Shown: positions 18,484 through 27,170 of the stretch, piece by piece
Layout: each line of letters opens with the position of its first letter
Numbering within the stretch: position 1 is the first letter of the stretch
From: Fontibacter flavus
GTDB lineage: Bacteria > Bacteroidota > Bacteroidia > Cytophagales > Cyclobacteriaceae
Direction: 5' to 3'
DNA length: 64,000 nt
NCBI RefSeq assembly: GCF_042432905.1
Contig: NZ_JBHLWI010000027.1
Span: 1-64,000 of the forward strand
Notes under the pieces: generated by a model
Told to the model about the DNA's origin: nothing
What the model saw: the letters and a program-made list of their open reading frames with translations, nothing else
Database searches by the model: none
Translations under genes and position numbers: made by a program

Positions 18484-20895
18484 TTAAAACTCTACAATAA
18501 TCCCAATGGTTGGCAAAAGTGTACCGGTTGGGTTAGGTATCAATTTGGTCTGATAACTGCTTGGATCATTAGGATTGACCTGCAAACGACCCTGATCATC
18601 CCTTACTGGTACCAAGATAGGAGGTTGTTCGGCTTCTCTGTTATAAGCATTTTGGATATCAATGTACCAGTTGAAATTCCATTTCTCAAAGAAATAGCGC
18701 TTGTCAATCCTCAAATCCAATTGATGGAAAGGTTTTAGTCTCAATGCATTGATCTGATTGAAATCCAAAATACCCTGACCTCTCAGGTTCCAAACATTGA
18801 TCAATGAAGAAGTAGCCACATCAATTGGGGTATAAGGAAGCCCTCCAAGATATCGCCACCTAGCTCCGACCTCCCAGTTCTTGCGGAAACGCTTACCAGC
18901 AGTTGTACTGATGATGAACCTATTATCCCAAGCTGAAGGAACAAATCCCTCTGTGTTGGGATTGGTAAATTCACTTCTGACCAAAGTTACTGCCGCAATT
19001 CCATAAAAGTTATTGAAGAATCTTTGCTGTGCCAAGAACTCTAAACCATAAGATCTTCCTTCTGCATTGGATACCACAGGTTCGTTGCCTATGACACCAA
19101 AGTCAGCACCTAAGTTGGCAAGAGCAATACCATTCCTTAGGGAAGATGGGTAATTTTTATAACGCTTGTAAAAAGCCTCGACACTGAATCTTCTGCTTTT
19201 CTCAGGGATCACTTTCTCAATTCCTGTAACATAATGGGTGGCCTGGATAAATTTGATATCATTCAATTGATTGACCAATTCTCCCTCATTGTTCCTAAAC
19301 CCCAAGGAAGTGTAGGCGGGCTTTTGGTAATAGATGCCCACATTGGAAGTCCAGAAGAGCTGTGGCTTTATTTGATAAGATACGGACAAGCGAGGGCTGA
19401 TCTGGTTCAATGGGTTTTGGGCAGTTTGTCCAAAATCACTTCCATCAATCCTGACCCCACCCGTAATCAATAGACGCTCATTATTGAAATATTTGCTTCC
19501 AGAGATAAATGCACCATAACTATTGAAGAAGGTTTTATCATTCACATCTAGCACGGTGCCATCATTGGCGAAAGAGAACCTATCGAAAGTATTGACAAAA
19601 AATCTCGCAAATTCGTAATTCACACCATATTTAAGGTTAAATCCTTTGGTGAAAATAGAGTTCTCAGCCCTGAATTTATTTTCACTTTCCTGAGAAGTAT
19701 AATCGAAAGTAAGGTTAGCAGGGTCACTTTCATCATTTTGAAAATACTTGAAAGACCTATTGTTCAGCATATTTCTACTGAGCACAAATGTCCAGAATCC
19801 ATTCTCTCTGTACCGCTTTAATTTTAAACCTGTTGTATAATTCCACTGGGTCGAAATCGGGAGGTTTTCCAAGAGGTACAACCTGTTTTCTTTTTCTTCC
19901 TCAGTTTCATTATCGGGAACATCAAAGTTCAATACAAAATCATCAATAGCCCCTACTCCAATAAAGGTCAGTTCCGTTTTCTCATTGAGCTTTGTGGTTG
20001 TCTTAACCGTAAAATCGTTAAATGTGGGAAGAAAGGGCAAACCAAGCTGTCTGAACAAGAAGCTCAGATAAGACCTTCTGGCAGAAACAAGATAAGTGGT
20101 CTTCTCCCCAATTGGGCCTTCATTGGAAATCGTAAATTCACTTGCGCCTAAGGTCATTTGTGTAAACATCTTGTCCTTACGGCCATCTTTGAGCTGAAAT
20201 TCAAAGAAGGAGCTAAGGGAATTCATTCTATCTGCTGGAAATCCACCAGTAATGACATCCACATTTTTGATCAGGTTCACATTCAGGATACCAACAGGTC
20301 CACCAGAAGAACCCTGAGTAGCAAAGTGATTGATGACAGGAACCTCAATCTCATCCACGAAAAACTTATTCTCATTCGGTGCACCACCTCTTATGATGAT
20401 ATCATTTCTGAAACTAGCCGTACTGGCTACACCTGGTAGAGACTGGATTACCCTACTGATATCCCTGTTTCCTCCAGGATATCTTTCGATTTCATTGGTA
20501 TTCAGCCTACGCACTGAAATTGGCGTTTCGTCAGATCTGGTAAAATCCGAAGAAACAGTCACTTCAGTCAGCTCTGAAGCTTCTTCCTCCAGATCAAAAT
20601 CCAATCTGACCGCTCTGGCCAAAGTGACCTGAATTTCAAATGAGGTTTTGGAACGGAATCCCACAAAGCTGGCTCTGACATTATACAGTCCAGGCTCGAG
20701 ATTAGTGATTACATAATTGCCATTCTCATCGGATACAGTACCATATTCGGTACCTAAGAGGACGATATTGGCAAAAGGAATTCCTTCATTATTGGCTTTA
20801 TTGAAAATCCTTCCGCGGATTTCACCGCTCTGAGCATTGACAAATGAAGAAATGAAAACAAAGGAAATGACAAGCAGTATAAATGAACGCCGCAT
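18484..20895 (-). CDS. TonB-dependent receptor with N-terminal carboxypeptidase-regulatory-like domain
   Basis: 803 aa. Signal peptide (about 1-21, VNAQ), then a CarboxypepD_reg-like beta-sandwich starting GEIRGRIFNKANNEGIPFANI (to about 105), a plug domain (about 115-225: ISRVIQSLPGVAST..., IIIRGGAPNENKFFVDEIEVP) and a long barrel ending in the aromatic residue Phe803 (TIGIIVEF). It would take up an unknown ligand with TonB-ExbBD. No SusD or DUF4249 partner is adjacent. It is 65 bp downstream of crtW on the same strand, so read-through from the pigment genes is possible, but a functional link to carotenoids is only inference. Confidence 0.88.
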   Translation of the reverse strand: MRRSFILLVISFVFISSFVNAQSGEIRGRIFNKANNEGIPFANIVLLGTEYGTVSDENGNYVITNLEPGLYNVRASFVGFRSKTSFEIQVTLARAVRLDFDLEEEASELTEVTVSSDFTRSDETPISVRRLNTNEIERYPGGNRDISRVIQSLPGVASTASFRNDIIIRGGAPNENKFFVDEIEVPVINHFATQGSSGGPVGILNVNLIKNVDVITGGFPADRMNSLSSFFEFQLKDGRKDKMFTQMTLGASEFTISNEGPIGEKTTYLVSARRSYLSFLFRQLGLPFLPTFNDFTVKTTTKLNEKTELTFIGVGAIDDFVLNFDVPDNETEEEKENRLYLLENLPISTQWNYTTGLKLKRYRENGFWTFVLSRNMLNNRSFKYFQNDESDPANLTFDYTSQESENKFRAENSIFTKGFNLKYGVNYEFARFFVNTFDRFSFANDGTVLDVNDKTFFNSYGAFISGSKYFNNERLLITGGVRIDGSDFGQTAQNPLNQISPRLSVSYQIKPQLFWTSNVGIYYQKPAYTSLGFRNNEGELVNQLNDIKFIQATHYVTGIEKVIPEKSRRFSVEAFYKRYKNYPSSLRNGIALANLGADFGVIGNEPVVSNAEGRSYGLEFLAQQRFFNNFYGIAAVTLVRSEFTNPNTEGFVPSAWDNRFIISTTAGKRFRKNWEVGARWRYLGGLPYTPIDVATSSLINVWNLRGQGILDFNQINALRLKPFHQLDLRIDKRYFFEKWNFNWYIDIQNAYNREAEQPPILVPVRDDQGRLQVNPNDPSSYQTKLIPNPTGTLLPTIGIIVEF

Positions 20896-20960
20896 ATTTG
20901 AGTATTAAGAATACTGTAACAATCCAAAATCGATCTGAAATGTTTCAAAAATTGGATAAT

Positions 20961-21692
20961 TTATTTATAAAAGTTCATCTTTCTTTCCTTTTCATATAAA
21001 TCCTTCACTTTCCAAAGTCTCCACCAAGGAGTACCAGGCGAATCATGATGCTCGTAATGATATCCAAAAAAGTAACAGGAAAGGAATGACCAAATATGGT
21101 TCCTTCTTTGAGAGCGTGAGTGATGCTTGTTGTCTGACTCTCCCCTATGTGGCAAAAATGTCCCAAAATAGAACAATTGTAGCGTAGACAACACAGCAGG
21201 CAGCATCCAAAAGATGATCAGGTTTTCAACGGGAAGAAATAATTTCAAGACATTGAAAGTAATGGCCATCAGCAGAATTTGCCAAATAGATACGTATTGT
21301 TTAATAAAACTGAAATACCACAAGAAAAAGTTACCCGATGGATGATAATCAGGATCCTCATCCGTAGCCACATGACGGTGATGTTCATGATGCTTTGGAA
21401 ACAATTTCCAATAGAAATTATAAGAAAAAAGTAGGGCTGCTATCCATCCGATTCCATGATTGATTTTCTTGTTGCTTGATACAATACCATGCATGGCATC
21501 ATGGGCGGTAATAAAAAGCCCAGTGTAAAGATGCATTTGAAGCAATACCGCTACATAGGTGAGCGGGTTAGACCAGCTAAAATCCCAATGAAGTAGCAAC
21601 AAGAGGGAAGTTAACCAAAGCGCAATAATACCTAGGCCGATAAATATCCCTTTGGGATCTAAAGGTTCAGTATTTTTCAAGGTTTTAGCCAC
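20961..21692 (-). CDS. crtW: beta-carotene ketolase CrtW
   Basis: 243 aa integral membrane di-iron enzyme of the fatty-acid desaturase superfamily. The start is a GTG at 21692, as no ATG lies upstream in frame. All histidine boxes are present: HDAMH at 64-68, HHEHH at 101-105, a YFGTFLPHR segment (His182), the HHSRS segment (190-191), and GYHYEHH with His215-His216, followed by the CrtW-typical PWWRLW. These distinguish it from ordinary desaturases. CrtW adds the C-4 keto group to a beta-ring. It follows ispH by 33 bp, so the two are probably co-transcribed. Confidence 0.9.
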   Translation of the reverse strand: MAKTLKNTEPLDPKGIFIGLGIIALWLTSLLLLLHWDFSWSNPLTYVAVLLQMHLYTGLFITAHDAMHGIVSSNKKINHGIGWIAALLFSYNFYWKLFPKHHEHHRHVATDEDPDYHPSGNFFLWYFSFIKQYVSIWQILLMAITFNVLKLFLPVENLIIFWMLPAVLSTLQLFYFGTFLPHRGESDNKHHSRSQRRNHIWSFLSCYFFGYHYEHHDSPGTPWWRLWKVKDLYEKERKMNFYK

Positions 21693-21725
21693 AAAACAAA
21701 ATTAAGCAAATACGGTGCTTATTTA

Positions 21726-22571
21726 TCAAAAGGAATGTATTTTATGCTTTACTTCTTCCATCAACCACATAGGGGTAGAAGTGGCCCCGCAAATTCCCAC
21801 GGTCTCTTCCGGATTGAACCATTCTTTCATTACCTGATCAGGATTGGACACAAAATAGGTATTGGGATTCCGTTCTTTACAGACATTGTACAAAACCTTT
21901 CCATTGGATGATTTGGTACCGCTCACAAAAACGATTTTATCAAATTTATCCGCAAAATCCCTCAATTCCTTGTCTCTATTGGAAACCTGACGGCAAATGG
22001 TATCATTGGTATTTACCGTGATGCCGTTTTCCTTCAAAATGTTATTAATTTCGTAAAATTTATCCGTACTCTTTGTCGTCTGACTGTATAAGGTGATGTT
22101 TTTGGGAAGACTAGGAAGATCGAGTTCACTGATATCCTGAAAGACAACCGCCTTATTATTGGTCTGACCCAACAAACCTATTACCTCCGCATGACCATGT
22201 TTACCATAGATGTAGATTGTCTCATCTTTATCAAAAGAATTCTTGATCCTGTTCTGTAGTTTTAAAACAACAGGACAGCTTGCGTCTATAAGGGTAAGAT
22301 TATTGTTGATGGCCAGTTCGTAAGTTGATGGCGGTTCCCCATGCGCTCTGATCAAAACCTTCTCATTCTGCAGGTTTTTCAAATTGTCATGGTCAATGAT
22401 CCTTAAGCCTTTTTTGGTCAGGCGATTTACTTCTTCATCATTGTGCACAATATCTCCCAAACAATACAGATAACCCTGCTCGTCCAGTATTTCTTCTGCC
22501 ATTTCAATAGCATAGACCACTCCGAAACAAAAGCCGGAGTGTTGGTCGATATATACTTTCAGGTTCATCAT
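21726..22571 (-). CDS. ispH: 4-hydroxy-3-methylbut-2-enyl diphosphate reductase
   Basis: 281 aa. The three iron-sulfur cysteines are visible at 15 (GFCFGV), 99 (ASCPVV) and 193 (TICRQV), with active-site histidines near 43 and 77 and the GKHGHAEV segment (His125, His127, Glu129). IspH performs the last step of the MEP pathway, giving IPP and DMAPP, the precursors for carotenoids. Placing it between crtB and crtW links precursor supply to pigment synthesis. Two consecutive ATG codons (22571 and 22568) could each be the start. Confidence 0.95.
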   Translation of the reverse strand: MMNLKVYIDQHSGFCFGVVYAIEMAEEILDEQGYLYCLGDIVHNDEEVNRLTKKGLRIIDHDNLKNLQNEKVLIRAHGEPPSTYELAINNNLTLIDASCPVVLKLQNRIKNSFDKDETIYIYGKHGHAEVIGLLGQTNNKAVVFQDISELDLPSLPKNITLYSQTTKSTDKFYEINNILKENGITVNTNDTICRQVSNRDKELRDFADKFDKIVFVSGTKSSNGKVLYNVCKERNPNTYFVSNPDQVMKEWFNPEETVGICGATSTPMWLMEEVKHKIHSF

Positions 22572-22699
22572 ATGCTATTAACTATTGACTATTAGAATTG
22601 TTTTGCGCTTAAATTTCTTTCAATTTTTTTACTGAGGATAAATGCTTACCAATAGAGCTGCCCACCTAACGTGTTGATAAATAGGTAGAAAGACCAAGT

Positions 22700-23542
22700 T
22701 TAATTAAAGCCCAGTTTCATCCCGAAATAGGTACCCAACAATAAGGAAATCTTTTTGGTATTGGGTATTCTGATTCTTTGATGAGTAATTGTCTCTGGCG
22801 ATAGGTCTTTAATTTTATCAAATAGCTTTTGATAATACAAATAGGCTACTTTCACTCCCAGCTTTGCCCCTTTGGGAAGCCTCCTGATTCCGTCCAATGC
22901 CTCATCAAAATCTTTTTGGATATCCTCTTCAATCAATTGCTTGACCGATTTGTCAAAAGCATTGAAATCCACACCAGGGAAATACACTCTACCTCTTTCT
23001 TCAAAATCGCTTTTGATATCCCTAAGGAAATTGACTTTTTGGAATGCTGCACCGAGTTTACAGGCTGGCTCTTTTAGACTATCATACATCTGCTGATCCC
23101 CTTCAACGAATACTTTGAGGCACATCAGCCCCACTACCTCAGCTGAACCATAGATATATTCATGGTACCTGGAATCATTGTACGTCTTGAAGTCAAGGTC
23201 CATCTCCATACTTCTTAGAAAAGCTTCTATGAGGTCTAGATCGATATGGTATTGATTGACAATCAATTGAAAGGCGTGTAGAACAGGATTTAAACTTATC
23301 CTTTTTTCAATTGCCTCATAGGTATCCTTTTTGAAAAGCGCCAATAAGCTCTTTTTATCCTTATCATGAAAGGTGTCTACGATTTCATCCGCATAGCGGA
23401 CAAAACCATAAATCGCATAAATGGGCAAATGAAACTTTTTATCCAGGGTTTTAATCCCTAAAGTAAAACTCGTACTATAGCGTTGAGTTATCAACTTGCT
23501 GCACTCAAAGGTGGTCTGATCAAAAAGCGATTTCGCATCCAT
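22700..23542 (-). CDS. crtB: phytoene synthase
   Basis: 280 aa from the ATG at 23542; ATG at 23548 and TTG at 23557 are also in frame. It is a squalene/phytoene synthase with both Asp-rich motifs: ADEIVD at 51-56 and NFLRDIKSDF at 171-180, the latter followed by ERGRVYFP. CrtB joins two geranylgeranyl diphosphates into 15-cis-phytoene. It follows crtI by about 20 bp on the same strand and should share the sigma factor promoter at 25.6 kb. Confidence 0.95.
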   Translation of the reverse strand: MDAKSLFDQTTFECSKLITQRYSTSFTLGIKTLDKKFHLPIYAIYGFVRYADEIVDTFHDKDKKSLLALFKKDTYEAIEKRISLNPVLHAFQLIVNQYHIDLDLIEAFLRSMEMDLDFKTYNDSRYHEYIYGSAEVVGLMCLKVFVEGDQQMYDSLKEPACKLGAAFQKVNFLRDIKSDFEERGRVYFPGVDFNAFDKSVKQLIEEDIQKDFDEALDGIRRLPKGAKLGVKVAYLYYQKLFDKIKDLSPETITHQRIRIPNTKKISLLLGTYFGMKLGFN

Positions 23543-23563
23543 ACCCATAATATACAAATTAAT

Positions 23564-25045
23564 CTACAAATTGTTTTCTTTCATAACTTCCCTGGCCACA
23601 ACATGACCTGAAATTATGGTGGGTGGAACTCCCGGCCCTGGAACAGTCAATTGACCTGTATAGTAGAGATTCTTCACTTTTTTACTTTTCAGAGAAGGCT
23701 TCAGAATAGCTGTTTGGAACAAGGTATTCGCCAAGCCGTAGGCATTTCCTTTGAAAGCATTATAATCGGCTTTGAAGTCAGAGTGTGCATAAGACCTTTT
23801 GTAGATGATATGACTTCTGATCTCCTGACCGGTCAATTTTTCCAACCTATCCATGACTATATTGAAATATTTTTCTCTGATTTCCTCCCCATCTTCCAAA
23901 TCAGGAGCCAATGGAATCAAAATGACCAAATTCTCTTTTCCTTCAGGAGCAACTGAAGGATCTGTCTTGGAGGCAGCAGATAAATAGAATAGTGGCCTTT
24001 CAGGCCATCTTGGATTTTTATAAATGGCATCAGCATGTGGTCCCATCTGCTCATCAAAGAACAGCACATGGTGGGTGAGGTTGTCCAATTTCTTGTCCAC
24101 ACCAATATAAAACAACAGGGATGAAGGGGCCATTACCCTTTTGTCCCAATATTTCTCATCGTAATTCCTGTACTCAGGCGCCAAAAGCTTACTATCAACA
24201 TGATGGTAGTCTGCACCTGCTACTACAACGTCTGCTTCAATATTCTCTCCAGATTTTAAGACAACACTTTTTGCCTGACCATTTTGAACATTGATTTTTG
24301 ATACATCTGCCCCAAGTCTTATATCCACACCTTTTTCCTCAGCCAATTTGACCATACCTTTGATGATTTCGTGCATACCGCCCATAGGATACCAAGTACC
24401 CAAAGCAATATCGGCATAATTCATCAAGCTGTACAATGCCGGTATATTATCAGCTGTTTCACCTAAGAATATGACAGGGAATTCCATCAAGCGGATGATG
24501 TTCTCATCCTTGAAAAATTTCCGCACATGTTTCGCCATGGATTGAAACACATCCATTCGGATAATATCTGCCAGTAATTTTGGATTGGTAAATTCAAAGA
24601 GAGACCTACTAGGTCTGTATACTAGATCCTGAATACCAACTTTATATTTATAAGCAGCCTGATCGAGAAATTCATCCAACTTTGGACCTATTCCTGGCTC
24701 CATGCTTTCCAAAAGTGCCCTGAACTCCCCAAGATTTGCGGGTATTTCCACAAATTGGTCTTGTCCAAAGACAACAGTATAAGAAGGATCAAGCCTGATC
24801 AAATCATAATAGTCAGATGGCTTTTTGCCAAAATGGCCAAAATATGATTCAAACACATCTGGCATCCAATACCAGCTTGGCCCCATATCAAAAACAAAAC
24901 CCTCGGCTTCGAACTTTCGGGCTCTCCCGCCGGGGGTTGTGTTTTTTTCTAAAATTGTAACCTGATATCCCAAATGGGCAAGGTGGGTAGCAGCTGATAA
25001 GCCGGCAAATCCAGCTCCTAATACAACTACATGTTTATTGGGCAT
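23564..25045 (-). CDS. crtI: phytoene desaturase
   Basis: 493 aa from the ATG at 25045 (a TTG 6 bp upstream is less likely). FAD-binding GAGFAG motif at 10-15 with the Glu of ILEK ending the beta-alpha-beta fold, TPGGRA, and the C-terminal CrtI-type signature YYTGQLTVPGPGVPP with GHVVARE. It introduces double bonds into phytoene to give lycopene. A separate 3',4'-desaturase (CrtD) would be expected for flexixanthin-type pigments and is not in the window; whether this enzyme does both cannot be told. It follows the sigma factor stop by 8 bp. Confidence 0.95.
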   Translation of the reverse strand: MPNKHVVVLGAGFAGLSAATHLAHLGYQVTILEKNTTPGGRARKFEAEGFVFDMGPSWYWMPDVFESYFGHFGKKPSDYYDLIRLDPSYTVVFGQDQFVEIPANLGEFRALLESMEPGIGPKLDEFLDQAAYKYKVGIQDLVYRPSRSLFEFTNPKLLADIIRMDVFQSMAKHVRKFFKDENIIRLMEFPVIFLGETADNIPALYSLMNYADIALGTWYPMGGMHEIIKGMVKLAEEKGVDIRLGADVSKINVQNGQAKSVVLKSGENIEADVVVAGADYHHVDSKLLAPEYRNYDEKYWDKRVMAPSSLLFYIGVDKKLDNLTHHVLFFDEQMGPHADAIYKNPRWPERPLFYLSAASKTDPSVAPEGKENLVILIPLAPDLEDGEEIREKYFNIVMDRLEKLTGQEIRSHIIYKRSYAHSDFKADYNAFKGNAYGLANTLFQTAILKPSLKSKKVKNLYYTGQLTVPGPGVPPTIISGHVVAREVMKENNL

Positions 25046-25053
25046 ATTCAATA

Positions 25054-25566
25054 TTAGTTTTTATGTTGGTACATGTGCAGATCATCCTTCAAAAGCTTCC
25101 TAGCAATATGTATCCTATTTTTTACAGTTCCTATTGGAATATTCAATTTATCAGCGATTTCATGGTATTTAAAACCCCTGAAGTGCATCATGAAAGGTGT
25201 TTTGTAAACATCTTCAAGATTTGCTATTGCAACCTGAATGTCCTCCATGGCAAAATCACCGTAGGCGCCATTTTCAACCAACACATCCCCTGAATTCAGA
25301 TAGTGAAGGTTATCAGTAGTGTCTACAAAAGTACCTCTTCTTACCATTCTCTGATAATTGGTAATGAAGGTGTTTTTCATAATTGTATATAACCACGCCT
25401 TCAGATTAGTACCTTCGGTAAATTTCTCCCGATTGGTGAATGCCTTGACCATCGTATCTTGTAATAGGTCATTGGCATCATCCATGTCTCTGGTCAACTT
25501 AAGAGCAAAAGGCTTCAAAGAACTTGAAAGCTTATTCAAAGAGTAACTAAATTCTAGAGTTGTCAT
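25054..25566 (-). CDS. ECF-type RNA polymerase sigma factor heading the crtI-crtB operon
   Basis: 170 aa, group IV sigma-70. Region 2 carries the DANDLLQDTMVKAF and NLKAWLYTIMKNTFITNY segments (about 27-75). Region 4 carries TPFMMHFRGFKYHEIADKLNIPIGTVKNRIHIARKLL (about 122-160 as separate motifs), the helix-turn-helix that contacts -35. No anti-sigma factor gene is adjacent. It lies 8 bp upstream of crtI and transcribes with it, so it may drive its own operon or other light/stress genes. A good Bacteroidota housekeeping promoter lies just upstream, indicating basal transcription. Confidence 0.9.
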   Translation of the reverse strand: MTTLEFSYSLNKLSSSLKPFALKLTRDMDDANDLLQDTMVKAFTNREKFTEGTNLKAWLYTIMKNTFITNYQRMVRRGTFVDTTDNLHYLNSGDVLVENGAYGDFAMEDIQVAIANLEDVYKTPFMMHFRGFKYHEIADKLNIPIGTVKNRIHIARKLLKDDLHMYQHKN

Positions 25567-25588
25567 GGCGTTTTCTTTTTTGTTTAAT

Positions 25589-25618
25589 CAAATGTAGTAA
25601 TCATTAAACAAATAGCAA
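25589..25618 (-). promoter_or_regulatory. promoter for the sigma factor-crtI-crtB operon
   Basis: On the minus strand: TTG (25618-25616), 19-bp spacer, TACATTTG (25596-25589), an exact match to the Bacteroidota -33/-7 pattern TTG-N19-TAnnTTTG. The sigma factor start codon (25566) is about 16 nt from the expected transcription start. Confidence 0.6.
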
Positions 25619-25723
25619 GCATTCTGTCTAATTATTTTTTCATTTTCTTAAACAAAATTAAGATTCCATATCCAATTTACCTCAAATATCTCCTAATAAA
25701 GCTGAAAAGAAGGTTTTTTGGCA

Positions 25724-25755
25724 CAAAAAAAGGTGAGAATTCAAATTCCCACCTT
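25724..25755 (-). terminator. terminator after the MerR-type regulator gene
   Basis: Read on the minus strand, AAGGTGGGAA pairs with TTCTCACCTT (25755-25746 with 25739-25730, one wobble) with a 6-base loop, followed by a run of seven T residues. It separates the cruF-crtZ-merR unit from the sigma factor operon. Confidence 0.8.
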
Positions 25756-25782
25756 GTTTAATTTTTAATATGAATCGTAAAA

Positions 25783-26679
25783 CTATTTTTCTTGAAGCAC
25801 AGGACTGATTTCCTCCAGATAATCTTTGATTTGTCTGATGTAATGCATGGCTTTTACATTGGAGGGGAATTCAAGGTCCTGACCTACAATTTGATAACCG
25901 GAAACGATGATCTGGGAATTGTTGAATCTTCTTGACAAAGAATTGATGTAATTCTGAACTTCTTCAGGGCCTGGAGAAGTCGTAATAATCGTCATCAGAT
26001 ATTCTGGTTTGTGCAGCTTATACACTTCAAGAAGATCATCATTGGGGGTATTCTGACCCAAATAGATCACCCTATGTCCTTTTGCTTTGATCAGGAAGGC
26101 TGCAAAAAGCAGGGAAATCTCATGCAACTCACCTGCCGGCAAGTATAACAGAAATTTCTTTCCGCCTCCTCTATACATCTGTCCATCTATCGCCACAATG
26201 AGCTTTTGTCTAACCAGATTGCTGATAAAATGCTCCTGAGCCGGATTGATCGCACCCGTTTGCCACAAAACTCCTATTTTGGACATGAAGGGATAAATGA
26301 TATTCATCATGGTCTGTTCAAAACCAATCTTGAGAATATTGGTGGACAAGACCTTATCAAACCTTTCCTCATCCATTTCGATCATACAGATCGTCAAAGC
26401 ATGGATCTGATCATCATGGGTCAGGCTTTTTTCAGTCATTTTGACTACTTGCTCGCGCATCTCCTCACTGGACATGCTGGCAATTTTACTGATTTTGATA
26501 CCATTGTCATTGAGAAGGGCAACATTCAATATCAGTTTAAGGTCCTCATCATCATAGTACCGTATGTTGGTATCTGTCCGCTTTGGTGACAGCAGACTAT
26601 ACCGCTGTTCCCATATTCTCAGGGTATGGGCTTTAATGCCCGACAGCTGCTCTAGATCTTTGATAGAATACGTACTCAC
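25783..26679 (-). CDS. MerR family regulator with C-terminal B12-binding-like domain (CarH/LitR-like)
   Basis: 298 aa, start GTG at 26679 overlapping the crtZ stop by 1 bp; the N-terminus MSTYSIKDLEQLSG is standard for the family. Winged HTH at 1-70 (AHTLRIWEQRY). A four-helix cap (about 90-165) keeps the complete W-x9-E-H motif (Trp139, Glu149, His150) of CarH photoreceptors. In the Rossmann-like B12 domain the expected E-x-H-x-x-G reads Glu184-Leu-His186-Glu-Ile-Ser189, and the final Gly-Gly is Ser260-Gly261; the residue after Trp139, an axial His in Thermus CarH, is Gln140. It is probably a light- or B12-related repressor of the crt genes, but cobalamin binding is uncertain. Confidence 0.88.
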   Translation of the reverse strand: MSTYSIKDLEQLSGIKAHTLRIWEQRYSLLSPKRTDTNIRYYDDEDLKLILNVALLNDNGIKISKIASMSSEEMREQVVKMTEKSLTHDDQIHALTICMIEMDEERFDKVLSTNILKIGFEQTMMNIIYPFMSKIGVLWQTGAINPAQEHFISNLVRQKLIVAIDGQMYRGGGKKFLLYLPAGELHEISLLFAAFLIKAKGHRVIYLGQNTPNDDLLEVYKLHKPEYLMTIITTSPGPEEVQNYINSLSRRFNNSQIIVSGYQIVGQDLEFPSNVKAMHYIRQIKDYLEEISPVLQEK

Positions 26680-27122
26680 TATGTTTGTTTTTTAAAGAAT
26701 TTCCTAGGTACAACAAACAGGCCAAACGACACTGCATCATTTTTTTTATTGGTGGCATGATGGGCCTGATGGGCCCTAAATATGCCTAACAGAATTCCGT
26801 TTTTAGGTCTTTCAAACCACTTCAGCCTTCTGTGAACCAATACATCATGGATAAAGAAATAGAGCATGCCATAAAAACTGATGCCCACTCCCATCCAAAA
26901 TCTGTAATCCAATGTATCCACCCCCAAAAATATCAGCAGTACAGCGATACTTCCGAACAACAATGAAAACAGATCGTTGAGCTCGAAGAAATGTTTGGAG
27001 GGCTGATGATGGGTCTTATGGATATTCCACAAGGGCCCATGCATGATATATTTGTGGATAAACCATCCCGATATTTCCATCACCACAAATCCTACAATTA
27101 TAAATAACACTGCATACATCAT
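26679..27122 (-). CDS. crtZ: beta-carotene 3-hydroxylase
   Basis: 147 aa membrane di-iron hydroxylase. All His clusters are in place: His23 and His28 (HKYIMH), His35, His38-His39 (HKTHH), His92 and His97 (HDVLVH), His118, His121-His122 (HQAHH). Four hydrophobic segments. CrtZ hydroxylates C-3 of the beta-ring; with CrtW it gives a 3-hydroxy-4-keto end group. It sits between cruF (48 bp upstream) and the MerR gene (1-bp overlap), so the three form an operon. Confidence 0.93.
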   Translation of the reverse strand: MMYAVLFIIVGFVVMEISGWFIHKYIMHGPLWNIHKTHHQPSKHFFELNDLFSLLFGSIAVLLIFLGVDTLDYRFWMGVGISFYGMLYFFIHDVLVHRRLKWFERPKNGILLGIFRAHQAHHATNKKNDAVSFGLFVVPRKFFKKQT

Positions 27123-27170
27123 ATGGCTAACTCTTTAAAGACTAGATTGTTTTACTAACAAGAGATGATT

